From the NCBI RefSeq assembly GCF_044628455.1, contig NZ_JBIYZW010000001.1, positions 248,001 through 312,000 of the forward strand: DNA of 64,000 nt, written 5' to 3'. The first letter of the stretch is position 1; the number at the start of each line of letters is the position of its first letter. Origin of the DNA: Solirubrum sp044628455 (GTDB lineage: Bacteria; Bacteroidota; Bacteroidia; Cytophagales; Hymenobacteraceae). Both the position numbers and the translations under genes were made by a program. Under the pieces are notes generated by a model, which made no database searches, was not told the origin of the DNA, and saw nothing but the letters and a program-made list of their open reading frames with translations. Shown in pieces: positions 25,226 to 33,173 of this stretch.

Positions 25226-25781
25226 TCACGGATTTGTCCGGATTTTTCGGATTCCACGGATTTTGTGGACGCTTGCCAATGTACGACTGAAGCGTTGGAT
25301 TCGGCTACGGCTGGGCGGCGTGGTTTTTCAGGAAGCGCTTGTACACTAGGCTATCCTGGCCGAAGTTGATCAGCAGCCCTACCTCCAGCTTGTAGGCGTG
25401 GAGGTAGTTGATGATTTGGGCGTGGTGGGCCGACGTAAGCTCGTGGGTAGCTTTTAGCTCTACCAGCACCGTGCCGGCCACCAGAAAATCGACCCGCCGG
25501 GCACCTACTTCAACGTGCTTGTAATACACCGGCAAGTGAATTTCGCTGGCAAAGTCAAGTTTGGCTTCTTCCAGTTCCACCGCCAGGCTGCGCTGATAAA
25601 CAGCTTCCGGAAATCCACAGCCCAAAGCCCGGTGCACGCGCATGGCGCAGCCAATGATCTGATGCGTCAGCGCATTGTGGCGGATATCAAGCAGCATGAT
25701 AGCACGGAACAACGAATTGGCGTAGCGAAACAATCGTCTACAAAATCCGTGAAATCCGTCTAATCCGCAAGAATCCGTGAT
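25225..25781. mobile_element. 557-bp unit with 47-bp terminal inverted repeats around a GxxExxY gene
   Basis: The left end (25225-25271) and the inverse of the right end (25735-25781) align without gaps over 47 bases with 39 identities. Each end consists of four CGGATT words about 10 bases apart. The unit starts at the stop codon of the permease gene and ends inside the M23 gene, for which it supplies the codons for SRILAD and the stop TAG. The only gene inside is a GxxExxY protein. No transposase is present, and no target-site duplication is obvious. It looks like a passenger element of unknown mobilisation. Confidence 0.65.
25305..25697 (-). CDS. GxxExxY protein (PD-(D/E)XK-like)
   Basis: 130 residues from the ATG at 25697. 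The name-giving motif is visible as GCGFPEAVYQRSLAVELEE (G-x-x-E-x-x-Y), followed by nuclease-like strands VDFLVAGTVLVELKATHEL (D...ExK). It ends VGLLINFGQDSLVYKRFLKN, the common family C-terminus. The family is seen in Bacteroidota, Verrucomicrobia and Planctomycetes; its function is unknown and a PD-(D/E)XK nuclease relation has been suggested. Here it is the only gene inside a pair of 47-bp inverted repeats, so it may act on, or be spread by, that repeat (inference). Confidence 0.85.
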   Translation of the reverse strand: MLLDIRHNALTHQIIGCAMRVHRALGCGFPEAVYQRSLAVELEEAKLDFASEIHLPVYYKHVEVGARRVDFLVAGTVLVELKATHELTSAHHAQIINYLHAYKLEVGLLINFGQDSLVYKRFLKNHAAQP

Positions 25782-26458
25782 TGGAGCACCAGGTTTGGGT
25801 CGGGGCAGAGCGCTGCCCACAGCTCCCGTTCCTCCGGCAGGGCCACGCCGGGGAAGTCGCCGCGGCGGCCCTGCAGATCGGCCATGAGCTGGAAGTGCAG
25901 GTGCGGGGGCCAGTCGCCGTTTTCGGGCCAGGGCCCCACGGCGGCGAAGGCCTGGCCTTGTTCCAGCGGCTGCCCCTCGTACAGGGCGGCGCATTCCAGG
26001 CGGCCGAGGTGGCCGTAGAGCGAGTAGAACGTGGTGCCCGCCAGCTCGTGCTGCAGAATCACGGTGGGGCCGTAGTCGCCGAAGTGGTTGTTGTCGGCTA
26101 CGCTGTGCACCACCGCGGGCATGAAGGCCAGCACCGGCGCGCCGGCGGGCAGCCACACGTCCACGCCCAGGTGCAGGGAGCGGGCCGGCACGGCCGGGTC
26201 GCCAAACAAGCCGGGGCTGCGGCGGTAGATAACGCGGTTTTCGAGGTAGCCGCCCACGCCCACGCGGGCCTGCCGGACCGCCAGCAGCTCGTTTACCAGC
26301 TGGTCGAACGATTCGGTGTCGCGCAGGTCGGCCTGGGCCACGATGGGGTTGGCGGCGGTGAAGTCAAGCCGGGTTACGTCGGTCCCGTTGAGGTCGACGG
26401 GCAGCACCGGCCCAAAAGTCGCCTGGTGCCGCCGCAGCAGCTGGGAAAGTGCGGTCAT
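25760..26458 (-). CDS. M23 (LytM-type) metallopeptidase family protein, C-terminus supplied by a repeat
   Basis: 232 residues. The C-terminal half is an M23 fold with zinc-site motifs HLGVDVWLPAGAPV (HxxxD) and PPHLHFQLM (HxH), plus SLYGHLGRLE. The N-terminal part (1-85) is not assigned. No signal peptide is seen, so a cytoplasmic location or a non-peptidase role is possible. The last six codons and the stop lie in the 47-bp inverted repeat of the adjacent GxxExxY unit, so the original end may be lost. The start at 26458 follows a repeat-rich spacer. Confidence 0.8.
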   Translation of the reverse strand: MTALSQLLRRHQATFGPVLPVDLNGTDVTRLDFTAANPIVAQADLRDTESFDQLVNELLAVRQARVGVGGYLENRVIYRRSPGLFGDPAVPARSLHLGVDVWLPAGAPVLAFMPAVVHSVADNNHFGDYGPTVILQHELAGTTFYSLYGHLGRLECAALYEGQPLEQGQAFAAVGPWPENGDWPPHLHFQLMADLQGRRGDFPGVALPEERELWAALCPDPNLVLQSRILAD

Positions 26459-26520
26459 TATGTGGTTGTTGGGGTTTCGTTTTTTGTTGTTGGTTTTTCG
26501 TTGTTCGTGCCGGAGTACAC

Positions 26521-26613
26521 TCTATCAGCTGGCAATTGACAACCTGCAACTATCAACTAAGCACCATGCACTAACAACTGGCAACTGGCAACTGACAACT
26601 GACAACTGACAAA
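26521..26613. repeat. Word-repeat spacer (GGCAACTGACAAC)
   Basis: Non-coding. The right part is a tandem run of GGCAACT/GACAACT units (about 26570-26610). The left part has the partly complementary GTTGTTG/TTTCGTTG words near the M23 start. The vocabulary is the same as in the spacer 917-1000. Confidence 0.55.
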
Positions 26614-26757
26614 GGTCATGCGGCGCGAAGATGCACCGGATTCAGCCTTTTGCGGCCTTTTGCCGTACCTTGCACGGCCGTTGGCCGGGAGGCCCACCCA
26701 CCGTTTGTTTCACCGAACCCCAGTTTTCGCACGCCGCCGCTAGCGGCCGAGAACCGC

Positions 26758-27867
26758 ATGAGCACCAGCCCCTACCTCACCCTGAACGTCGTCGACCTGA
26801 CTCACGAAACCGACGACTGCGTTACCATTCACCTCGAGCGCGCCGACCGCCAGCCCATTGCTAGCCAGCCCGGGCAGTTCCTGACGCTGATTGTGCCCTG
26901 CGAGGCGGGCAAGCGCCCGGCGCGCCGCTCGTATTCGCTCAGCAGCACCCCCCACGAAACGCCCCGCCTGTCGGTAACCGTGAAGCGCGTGCCGGGCGGA
27001 CTGGTGAGCAACTACCTGCTCGACAACGTGCAAGTGGGCCAGCAGCTGGAGGTGATGGCGCCCATGGGCAACTTCACGGTGCAGCCCAACGCCGCCGCGG
27101 CCCGCTCCCTGGTGCTGATCGGCGCTGGCTCGGGCGTGACCCCGCTCATGTCGATTCTGAAGGCCGTGCTGCACGAAGAGCCCCAGAGCCAGGTGCTGCT
27201 GGTGTACGGCAACCGCAACGAGGACTCGGTTATCTTCAAAACCCAGCTTCAGGCCTTGGAGCAGCAGTACGCCGGCCGCTTCCAGGTAGAGCACGTGTAC
27301 AGCCAGCCCCTGGGCAGCGGCGGGGCGCACCAGTTCAAGGGCCGCCTCAACCGCACCATGCTGCTGCGCATTCTGGAGCAGCGCCACGCACTGCCGCCCG
27401 CGCAGGCCGAATACTACATGTGCGGCCCCGAGGGCATGATGGCCGAAGCCCGCGCCGCCCTGGATCTGCTGGGCGTGCCGGCCGAGCGCATTCACCGCGA
27501 GAGTTTCGTGGCCTCGGCCGACTCGGCCGAAGCCGCCGCCGGTCAGCCCGAGGGCCACGGCACCGTCACGGCCGACGACGACGACGCCATCAGCGCCCGC
27601 ACCGTCACCATTCAGTACGAGGGCACCGACTACCAGATTGAGGTGCGGCCCGACCAAACCATTCTCGAAGCGGCCCTCGACCAGGACATCGACCTGCCCT
27701 ACAGCTGCCAGGCCGGCTTGTGTACGGCCTGCCGTGGCAAGTGCCACTCGGGCAAGGTGCACCTCGACGAGCGCGAAGGCCTGTCCGACTCGGAGCTCAA
27801 GCAGGGCTACGTGCTGGTGTGCGTGGGCCACCCGCTCACCAACGACGTGGTCATCGAAATCGACTAA
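26758..27867 (+). CDS. paaE: 1,2-phenylacetyl-CoA epoxidase reductase subunit PaaE
   Basis: 369 residues. Transfers electrons from NAD(P)H through FAD and a [2Fe-2S] cluster to the PaaABC(D) epoxidase. Domain order: FAD-binding (RRSYSLSSTPHE, residues about 55-70), NAD-binding (VLIGAGSGVTPLMSIL and YYMCGPEGMM), an acidic linker, then a plant-type ferredoxin with CQAGLCTACRGKC and the fourth Cys in YVLVCVGHP. The ATG at 26758 gives the family start MSTSPYLTLNVVDLTHET. The other paa genes are 3 kb downstream on the opposite strand, so the reductase is not in their operon. A general ferredoxin reductase role is possible. Confidence 0.9.
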   Translation: MSTSPYLTLNVVDLTHETDDCVTIHLERADRQPIASQPGQFLTLIVPCEAGKRPARRSYSLSSTPHETPRLSVTVKRVPGGLVSNYLLDNVQVGQQLEVMAPMGNFTVQPNAAAARSLVLIGAGSGVTPLMSILKAVLHEEPQSQVLLVYGNRNEDSVIFKTQLQALEQQYAGRFQVEHVYSQPLGSGGAHQFKGRLNRTMLLRILEQRHALPPAQAEYYMCGPEGMMAEARAALDLLGVPAERIHRESFVASADSAEAAAGQPEGHGTVTADDDDAISARTVTIQYEGTDYQIEVRPDQTILEAALDQDIDLPYSCQAGLCTACRGKCHSGKVHLDEREGLSDSELKQGYVLVCVGHPLTNDVVIEID

Positions 27868-27893
27868 GGCAGCCCCCGATCGGGTTGTAGTTA

Positions 27894-27929
27894 CGGGGCC
27901 CGGCAGGTAATCATTCCTGCCGGGCCCCG
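27894..27929 (+). terminator. Terminator hairpin after paaE
   Basis: Perfect 14-bp stem CGGGGCCCGGCAGG / CCTGCCGGGCCCCG with an 8-base loop TAATCATT. Followed by GTTGT rather than a long T run. Confidence 0.65.
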
Positions 27930-28089
27930 GTTGTACTAGCTCCAGCCGGAGCCGGCGGGCGTGGCCGACCGGCGACCGGCTTCGGCGCATCCTGCTTACA
28001 TTCACCGGCCGCAACGCAATTTCGTTGCTCTGCCGTGGCCCCCGGGCCTGGTTCTGCGTAGAAATTGCCCTCATACCGTTGTCTTTTCC

Positions 28090-29835
28090 ATGCCTTACCC
28101 TGCCGCCCCCGACCTCACCGCCGACGTGACGACGCCCGCTCGTCCGCCCCGGCGCTACCTGCCCGAGTCCTTCGCCGTTACCGATTGGGCCACCATCAAG
28201 CCCTACTTCCAGGAGTTGCGCGAGCGGCCCATTGGCTCGGCCGCGGAGCTGGAACGCTGGCTGCTCGACCGCTCGGAGCTGGAATCGGTGCTGAGCGAGG
28301 ACCTGGCCTGGCGCTACATCCGCATGACCTGCGACACCCAGAACGAGCAGCGCAGCGCCGACTTCCAGTACTTCGTGAGCGAGATTGAGCCCAACGTGGC
28401 GCCCCACGACCACGCCCTCAACGAAAAGCTCGTAGCCTCGCCCTTTGCCGCCGACCTGGACCAGCAGCGCTACCGCATTTTCCTGCGCTCGGTGCGCCGG
28501 GCCCTGGAAATCTACCGCGCCGAAAACATTCCCCTCAAAACCGACATCAGCACCAAGCAGCAGCAGTACGCGGCCGTGGTGGGCGCCATGATGGTGACCC
28601 TCGACGGCGAGGAAATGACCCTGCAGCGCGCCGCCGACCGCCTCAAGGATACCGACCGCGCCCGGCGCGAAGAAGCCTGGCGGGCCGTGCAGGAGCGCCG
28701 CGCCCAGGACGTGCAGCCGCTCGACGCGCTGTTTACCGAGCTGGTGGGCCTGCGCCACCAGATGGCCCTGAACGCGGACTTTGCCAACTTCCGCGACTAC
28801 ATGTTTGCCGCCCTGGGCCGCTTCGACTACACCGCCGAGGACTGCCGGGCCTTCCACCGTGCCATCCAGGAAACCGTGGTGCCGCTCATCGACGAAATCG
28901 ACCAGCAGCGCCGCCGCGACCTGGGCCTGAGCGAGCTGCGCCCCTGGGACCTCGACGTGGACGTGTCGGGCAAGGCCCCGCTGCGGCCCTTTGACACCGG
29001 GCAGGAGCTGCTGGAAAAAACCATCACCGTGTTTCAGCGCCTCGACCCCTTTCTGGGCGACTGCCTGACCACCATGCGCGAGATGGGCCACCTGGACCTG
29101 GAGTCGCGCAAGGGCAAGGCGCCGGGCGGCTACAACTACCCGCTCGACGAAACCGGCGTGCCATTCATTTTCATGAACGCCACTTCCTCGCTGCGCGACG
29201 TGATTACCATGCTGCACGAGGGCGGCCACGCCGTGCATTCCTTCCTCACGCGCCGCCTGCCCATGGGCGCCGACAAGCACCCGCCCAGCGAGGTGGCCGA
29301 GCTGGCGTCGATGTCGATGGAGCTGATTTCCATGGACCACTGGGACGTATTCTTCGCCGACGAGGACGAACTGCGCCGCGCCAAGAAAACCCACCTGGAA
29401 TCGGTGCTGGAAACATTTCCCTGGGTGGCCACCATCGACAAGTTTCAGCACTGGATCTACGAGAATCCCACCCACAGCTCGGCGCACCGGCAGGCGTACT
29501 GGCAGGAGATTTTCGATGAGTTCAACCAGCGCACCGTGAGCTGGCAGGGTCTGGAAAGCTACAAGCCCTGGCTGTGGCAGAAGCAGCTGCACCTCTACGA
29601 AGTGCCGTTCTACTACATCGAGTACGCCATGGCCCAGCTGGGTGCCATTGCCGTGTGGCGCAACTACCGCCACGACCCGCAGGCCGGCCTCGACGCCTAC
29701 AAGCGCGCCCTGGCCCTGGGCTACACCGCCACCATCGGCGAGATTTACGAGGCCGCCGGCATCCGCTTCGACTTCAGCACCGACTACCTGCGCAGCCTGG
29801 TCGACTTCGTGCGCGCCGAAATGGCCCAGCTGTAG
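28090..29835 (+). CDS. M3-family oligoendopeptidase (PepF-like)
   Basis: 581 residues from the ATG at 28090. Cytosolic zinc metallopeptidase degrading oligopeptides. The zinc motif is HEGGH in ITMLHEGGHAVHSFL, with the third ligand Glu in EVAELASMSMELI. The long helical N-terminal part (LPESFAVTDWATIKPYFQELRERP) is standard. The C-terminal FYYIEYAMAQLGAIAVWRNY and IYEAAGIRFDFS motifs match oligoendopeptidase F-type proteins. The upstream part of the long open frame lacks the family N-terminus and is excluded. Confidence 0.92.
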   Translation: MPYPAAPDLTADVTTPARPPRRYLPESFAVTDWATIKPYFQELRERPIGSAAELERWLLDRSELESVLSEDLAWRYIRMTCDTQNEQRSADFQYFVSEIEPNVAPHDHALNEKLVASPFAADLDQQRYRIFLRSVRRALEIYRAENIPLKTDISTKQQQYAAVVGAMMVTLDGEEMTLQRAADRLKDTDRARREEAWRAVQERRAQDVQPLDALFTELVGLRHQMALNADFANFRDYMFAALGRFDYTAEDCRAFHRAIQETVVPLIDEIDQQRRRDLGLSELRPWDLDVDVSGKAPLRPFDTGQELLEKTITVFQRLDPFLGDCLTTMREMGHLDLESRKGKAPGGYNYPLDETGVPFIFMNATSSLRDVITMLHEGGHAVHSFLTRRLPMGADKHPPSEVAELASMSMELISMDHWDVFFADEDELRRAKKTHLESVLETFPWVATIDKFQHWIYENPTHSSAHRQAYWQEIFDEFNQRTVSWQGLESYKPWLWQKQLHLYEVPFYYIEYAMAQLGAIAVWRNYRHDPQAGLDAYKRALALGYTATIGEIYEAAGIRFDFSTDYLRSLVDFVRAEMAQL

Positions 29836-30277
29836 ATCAGACCCGCCTCCAAACCCATCGCGGCCCCGCATCACCAATTGGTAGTGCGGAGCCGAGTCGT
29901 TTCTGGACCGGTCATTTGCTGCTGGGTTGGCCGTCGGTTTGTGGGATTCGTCCAACTATTCAGCCACCGGGGCGCGGGTCGGCGGAATAGCTGCTGAAAA
30001 ACCTTCTGGCTGTTGGGCTTGGGGTAGGCCTCTCACAGATCATCCAGGAACTGTAGGCAACGGCCGTTGCGCAGCTCTGGGGCGTAACCGCAGCCAGCGA
30101 AGCGGATGAAAGTGCGAATGGTGACTGCGGGGGCTGGCGGGCGCGGGCTCGACGCTAAATCTGCGGAAGAACTGGCATCAAATCTCAGGCTGGCAGCGAG
30201 CTAAGCCGGGCGTTGGGGTTGCGCAGCGCAACGACAGCGGCATAGTGTGGGAAGAGGCAGCGGCTAAGGGCGGGGCC
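29836..30277. other. Spacer of about 440 bp without a gene
   Basis: Between the convergent pepF-like gene and the lipoprotein gene. The few open frames are short and lack coding character. No strong repeat. The only structure is the terminator at its right edge. Confidence 0.45.
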
Positions 30278-30317
30278 AAAAAACGCCGCCCGGTTGCGGG
30301 TGGGCAACCGGGCGGCG
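30278..30317 (-). terminator. Rho-independent terminator of the paa/lipoprotein transcript
   Basis: Perfect 14-bp stem CGCCGCCCGGTTGC / GCAACCGGGCGGCG (30284-30297, 30304-30317). On the minus strand it is followed by six T (30278-30283). Confidence 0.85.
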
Positions 30318-30342
30318 GGCAGATGCGGGGCGGAAGAGCCCG

Positions 30343-30936
30343 TTAATTTTTCAGCTCGAACAGCGGCAGGGGCTGCAGCTCGGCGTATTTGCGGCCGGCT
30401 TTCTTCAGCGCCTCGGCGTGCTGCTGCAGGTAGCTGTTGTAGTGCTTGGCGGCGCGGTCGTAGCGTACCCGGAAGCCCACTACCTCGCTGTCGGCCACCT
30501 TGATGGTTTCGGTCAGTGCCTCCACGTCCTTGCTTTTCTCATACTGGGGTTGAGCCAGGTCGTACACGGCCCGCAGCACCGAGTCCTGGGCCAGGTCGTA
30601 GGCATCGATGCGCTCCGACGAGGACATGGTTTGCTGGTCGTAGCGGATGCCCAGCAGCCGGTCGTTGGCGTTGTCGAGCTGGCGCAGCTGGCCGGGGTTG
30701 GCGCCGGGCAGACGGCCCAGTTCCTGCAGCACGGCCTTGGTAGCCACCAGCTTCTGGTTGTCGCTGTCGCGCATCTGGCGCCAGCGCACGTCCACGGTGT
30801 CGCGCAGCACGTCGAGCTGGGCGCGGGCCGCCGCGGGCGACATCGGGTCGAGTGCCGCCGGCGTGTCGGCGGTTTTGCGGCAGGAGGCCGCGGCCAGCAA
30901 CAGCAGCAGCGGCAGGTAAAGCAGTAGTTTACGCAT
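30343..30936 (-). CDS. Putative lipoprotein of unknown function
   Basis: 197 residues. MRKLLLYLPLLLLLAAASCRK is a lipoprotein signal with lipobox AAASC (Cys19). The mature part is helical and charged, with a heptad-like middle (LDVLRDTVDVRWRQMRDSDNQ, LRQLDNANDRLLGIRYDQQ). It ends in KAGRKYAELQPLPLFELKN. I do not recognise a named family. It follows paaD by 83 bp on the same strand and is followed by a terminator, so it may be co-transcribed with the paa operon without being functionally linked. Confidence 0.8.
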   Translation of the reverse strand: MRKLLLYLPLLLLLAAASCRKTADTPAALDPMSPAAARAQLDVLRDTVDVRWRQMRDSDNQKLVATKAVLQELGRLPGANPGQLRQLDNANDRLLGIRYDQQTMSSSERIDAYDLAQDSVLRAVYDLAQPQYEKSKDVEALTETIKVADSEVVGFRVRYDRAAKHYNSYLQQHAEALKKAGRKYAELQPLPLFELKN

Positions 30937-31019
30937 AGCAAGGGGCACAACGCGAGTCGGGCGCAGAATATTCCGCGCCGGCGGTGCTTGGCGAAGAAAA
31001 AGCAAATCGGCCAGTAAAC

Positions 31020-31499
31020 CTACACGGGCTTGAACTGCTCGAAACCCTGGCGGCAGTCGTTGCAGTAGTGCAGGGCGCGGCAGAGCGTGGGGCCGAAGGG
31101 GGAGCGGAGCGTGGTGTTGTGCGAGCCGCAGTTGGGGCACTCGGCGTACTCCAGAATGTCGAGGTCGATGATGCCCTGGTGGGGCGGGGGCGGCGAGAGA
31201 CGGTGCGCCCGCAGCGCCTCGCGGCCCCGCTCGGTTACCCAGTTGCTGCTCCAGGCTTCTTCCAGCGACATTTCCACCACGAACTGCTCGACGCCGTGCT
31301 CGCGCAGCACCCGCTCCACGTCGCGGCGCATGTAGTCCATGGCCGGGCAGCCCGAAAACGTGGGCGTCATGCGCACGGTCACGGCCCCGTCGTCGGCCAC
31401 GCGCACCGCCCGAATCACGCCCAGGTCAACCAAAGAAACCGTCGGGATTTCCGGGTCCTTGACCTCCGTCAGCCACTCCAGTACCGTTGCCTTGTCCAT
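31020..31499 (-). CDS. paaD: 1,2-phenylacetyl-CoA epoxidase assembly subunit PaaD
   Basis: 159 residues. The N-terminal MIP18/DUF59-type domain (VLEWLTEVKDPEIPTVSLVDLGVI and RMTPTFSGCPAMDYM) is a fold associated with Fe-S cluster assembly. The C-terminal zinc-ribbon has CPNCGSHNT and HYCNDCRQGF. PaaD is needed for epoxidase activity, probably by maturing PaaE or the complex. Last paa gene of the operon. The spacer to paaC is a perfect AT palindrome. Confidence 0.93.
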   Translation of the reverse strand: MDKATVLEWLTEVKDPEIPTVSLVDLGVIRAVRVADDGAVTVRMTPTFSGCPAMDYMRRDVERVLREHGVEQFVVEMSLEEAWSSNWVTERGREALRAHRLSPPPPHQGIIDLDILEYAECPNCGSHNTTLRSPFGPTLCRALHYCNDCRQGFEQFKPV

Positions 31500-31502
31500 G
31501 GG

Positions 31503-31531
31503 AGTAATTAATAATTAGGAATTATTAATTA
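31503..31531. repeat. paaC-paaD spacer palindrome
   Basis: GTAATTAATAATT and its exact inverse AATTATTAATTAC, 13-bp arms around a short centre, fill the whole spacer. The TAA stop of paaC (31529-31531) is the first part of the palindrome on the minus strand. Strikingly AT-rich within a GC-rich operon. Confidence 0.75.
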
Positions 31532-32278
31532 CCAGTCAGCGGTGGGGTCGAGGCGGAACACCTCGGCCATTTCGTCGAGCAGGGGCTGCAGGTGCGCGGT
31601 GTGCTGGCCGCCGCGGCCGCCGTACACGGGCGTGAGGGTGCTCAGGTCGGGCAGCTCCAGGCGGGTTTGGGCCAGCACCTTGCCGATGCTTTCCTGCCAG
31701 CGGGTGCGCAGCTCGGCTTCGCCCGCAAACAGGCCCTCGGCCACGATGGCGTCTTCCAGCTCGGTGGTTTCGAAGATGCCCAGGGCGTAGGGCAGGGTGA
31801 AATCCAGCGCGTGCTGCAGCTTTTCAATGGCTTCGTCGGTGCTGCTGCCCAGCTGCTTCACCCAGGTGTTGGCGTGCAGCACATGGTACTTCAACTCGCC
31901 CTTCAGCTTGCGGGCCACCTGGGCCAGGGGCTCGTGGGAGCTGTCGGCCAGCAGCTCGAAGCGCAGCAGTTCGGCGTGGTCGAACAGAAAATGGCGGATG
32001 AGGCTGAAGGCGTAGTCGCCGATGGGCAGTTCCACCAGCTGGCAGCAGTGAAACTGCGGGGCGTTGCGGGTGAAGGCTACCGTGTCGGGCTCGGCCTCGC
32101 CCAGCTGGTGCAGCAGCGAATACAGCTGCAGGCTGTGGCCGAGCTTGTCCTGGGCCATCGACGAGAAGGCAATGTCTTCTTCCAGAATAGGGCCGAGACC
32201 GTTCCACTCCGAGTTGCGGTGCCCGAGAATGAGCTGGTCGTCGGCGAGGCGGTAGAGCAGGTTTTTGAGGGGAGTCAT
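31529..32278 (-). CDS. paaC: 1,2-phenylacetyl-CoA epoxidase structural subunit PaaC
   Basis: 249 residues, usual size. Catalytically inactive ferritin-like partner of PaaA in the ring-epoxidising complex. Typical features: LYRLADDQLILGHRNSEWNG, LEEDIAFSSMAQDKLGHSLQLY, NAPQFHCCQLVELPIGDYAFSLIRH. The ATG at 32278 (MTPLKNLLYRLADDQ) is the family start. The longer frame (MTRFLADLLPAPYHLLRVTC) translates the upstream word repeat and is rejected. Confidence 0.94.
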   Translation of the reverse strand: MTPLKNLLYRLADDQLILGHRNSEWNGLGPILEEDIAFSSMAQDKLGHSLQLYSLLHQLGEAEPDTVAFTRNAPQFHCCQLVELPIGDYAFSLIRHFLFDHAELLRFELLADSSHEPLAQVARKLKGELKYHVLHANTWVKQLGSSTDEAIEKLQHALDFTLPYALGIFETTELEDAIVAEGLFAGEAELRTRWQESIGKVLAQTRLELPDLSTLTPVYGGRGGQHTAHLQPLLDEMAEVFRLDPTADW

Positions 32279-32280
32279 GC

Positions 32281-32412
32281 GGGTGATGGGGTGACAGGTG
32301 ATGAAGTGACAGGTAACACGTAACAGGTGGTAGGGAGCAGGTAATAGGTCAGCCAAAAAACGTGTCACGTGTTACCTGTCACCCAAAAGTCACTTCATCA
32401 CCTATTACCCAT
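32281..32412. repeat. paaB-paaC spacer inverted repeat (GTGACAGGTAAC word)
   Basis: The left half (32284-32350) is made of GTGATGGGGTGACAGGTGAT and AGTGACAGGTAACACGTAAC words. The right half (32360-32412) is their approximate inverse (CGTGTCACGTGTTACCTGTC, CACTTCATCACCTATTACCC). The TGA stop of paaB (32398-32400) and its last codons MGNR are inside the repeat. Confidence 0.7.
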
Positions 32413-33060
32413 TTCCAGTTTAAACCGGTCGATGCGGTCCTGCACCTTGTAGGCAATGGCGTCGCGGTACTTTTTCTCGGGTGTGGTGCTCCAGATGTCG
32501 CGGTCGTCGTCGTCCGAGGTCAGCACGTCGGCCCAGCGCACCACCCACACGTTCACCACCGGGCGCTGCTCGCCAAAGGTGGCCTTGGCCTGCAGCAGGG
32601 CTTCGGCCGGTGAGGTGGCCCGCACCATGCCCACGTGGGTGTGCGCCTTGCCGCGCTTCTTGAGGTGAAAAATGGCGTAGTCTTCCTCGCCGCGGGCGTA
32701 GCTGTCCTGCTGCTGCACGCTCTCGTCGGGCGCGGCGCCGCGGGCCGGCAGGGCTTCCGTGAGCGAGTCGTACACCGATTCCTGGTCGCCCACGTAGCGG
32801 GTCAGGCTGATGGCGCGGGTAGGCGTCACCCACATACCGGTGCAGGCAAAGCGGCGGCTGTACTGCTCCTTGGCGAATAGAAACGCCACGTCGGCCGAGG
32901 GTGCGTGCACCGGACCCACGTAGGTGAAGGCCGCGCCGTCCTTTTTCTGGTGAAAGACCTCGTAGGTCTCGAACTGGTCCAGCGCCTCTTTGGGGTCGAG
33001 GTGGGGCGGCGCGTCGGGCAGGCCGAGCCGGGCAATGCGCGGGTCGAGAGAAGTAAGCAT
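32398..33060 (-). CDS. paaB: Double-length PaaB subunit of 1,2-phenylacetyl-CoA epoxidase
   Basis: 220 residues, about twice the classical PaaB of roughly 95. Two copies of the PaaB fold are seen: YEVFHQKKDGAAFTYVGPVH followed by AFLFAKEQYSRRFACTGMWV (residues about 33-80), and YAIFHLKKRGKAHTHVGMVR followed by ALLQAKATFGEQRPVVNVWV (about 126-175). PaaB bridges PaaAC dimers. Here one chain may provide two bridging units. Start MLTSLDPRIARLGLPD (33060); a start 18 bases upstream (MPFSPT) would lie in the adjoining hairpin. The C-terminus MGNR is encoded by the spacer repeat. Confidence 0.88.
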   Translation of the reverse strand: MLTSLDPRIARLGLPDAPPHLDPKEALDQFETYEVFHQKKDGAAFTYVGPVHAPSADVAFLFAKEQYSRRFACTGMWVTPTRAISLTRYVGDQESVYDSLTEALPARGAAPDESVQQQDSYARGEEDYAIFHLKKRGKAHTHVGMVRATSPAEALLQAKATFGEQRPVVNVWVVRWADVLTSDDDDRDIWSTTPEKKYRDAIAYKVQDRIDRFKLEMGNR

Positions 33061-33076
33061 AGTCGGGGAAAAAGGC

Positions 33077-33164
33077 ATGAGCGAATGGCTGAACGAGCCC
33101 GCAGCGGCCGAAGTGGGGAAAGCCTTCGGCCGCAGGCTGGCTGCCCGCCCGGCCATTCGCTCAT
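33077..33164. repeat. paaA-paaB spacer nested hairpin
   Basis: Outer arms ATGAGCGAATGGC (33077-33089) and its exact inverse (33152-33164). Inner arms GCGGCCGAAG (33104-33113) and its inverse (33124-33133). The nested stems fill almost the whole spacer. GC-rich, unlike the other paa spacers. Confidence 0.7.
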
Positions 33165-33173
33165 TGAATAAGG

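Noticed and set aside
26740..29955. 1071-codon open frame antisense to paaE and pepF
   Set aside because: Crosses two real genes and their terminator; composition is that of an antisense shadow.
32279..32368. 30-residue N-terminal extension of PaaC
   Set aside because: It is a translation of the intercistronic word repeat; the family starts at MTPLKNLLYRLADDQ.
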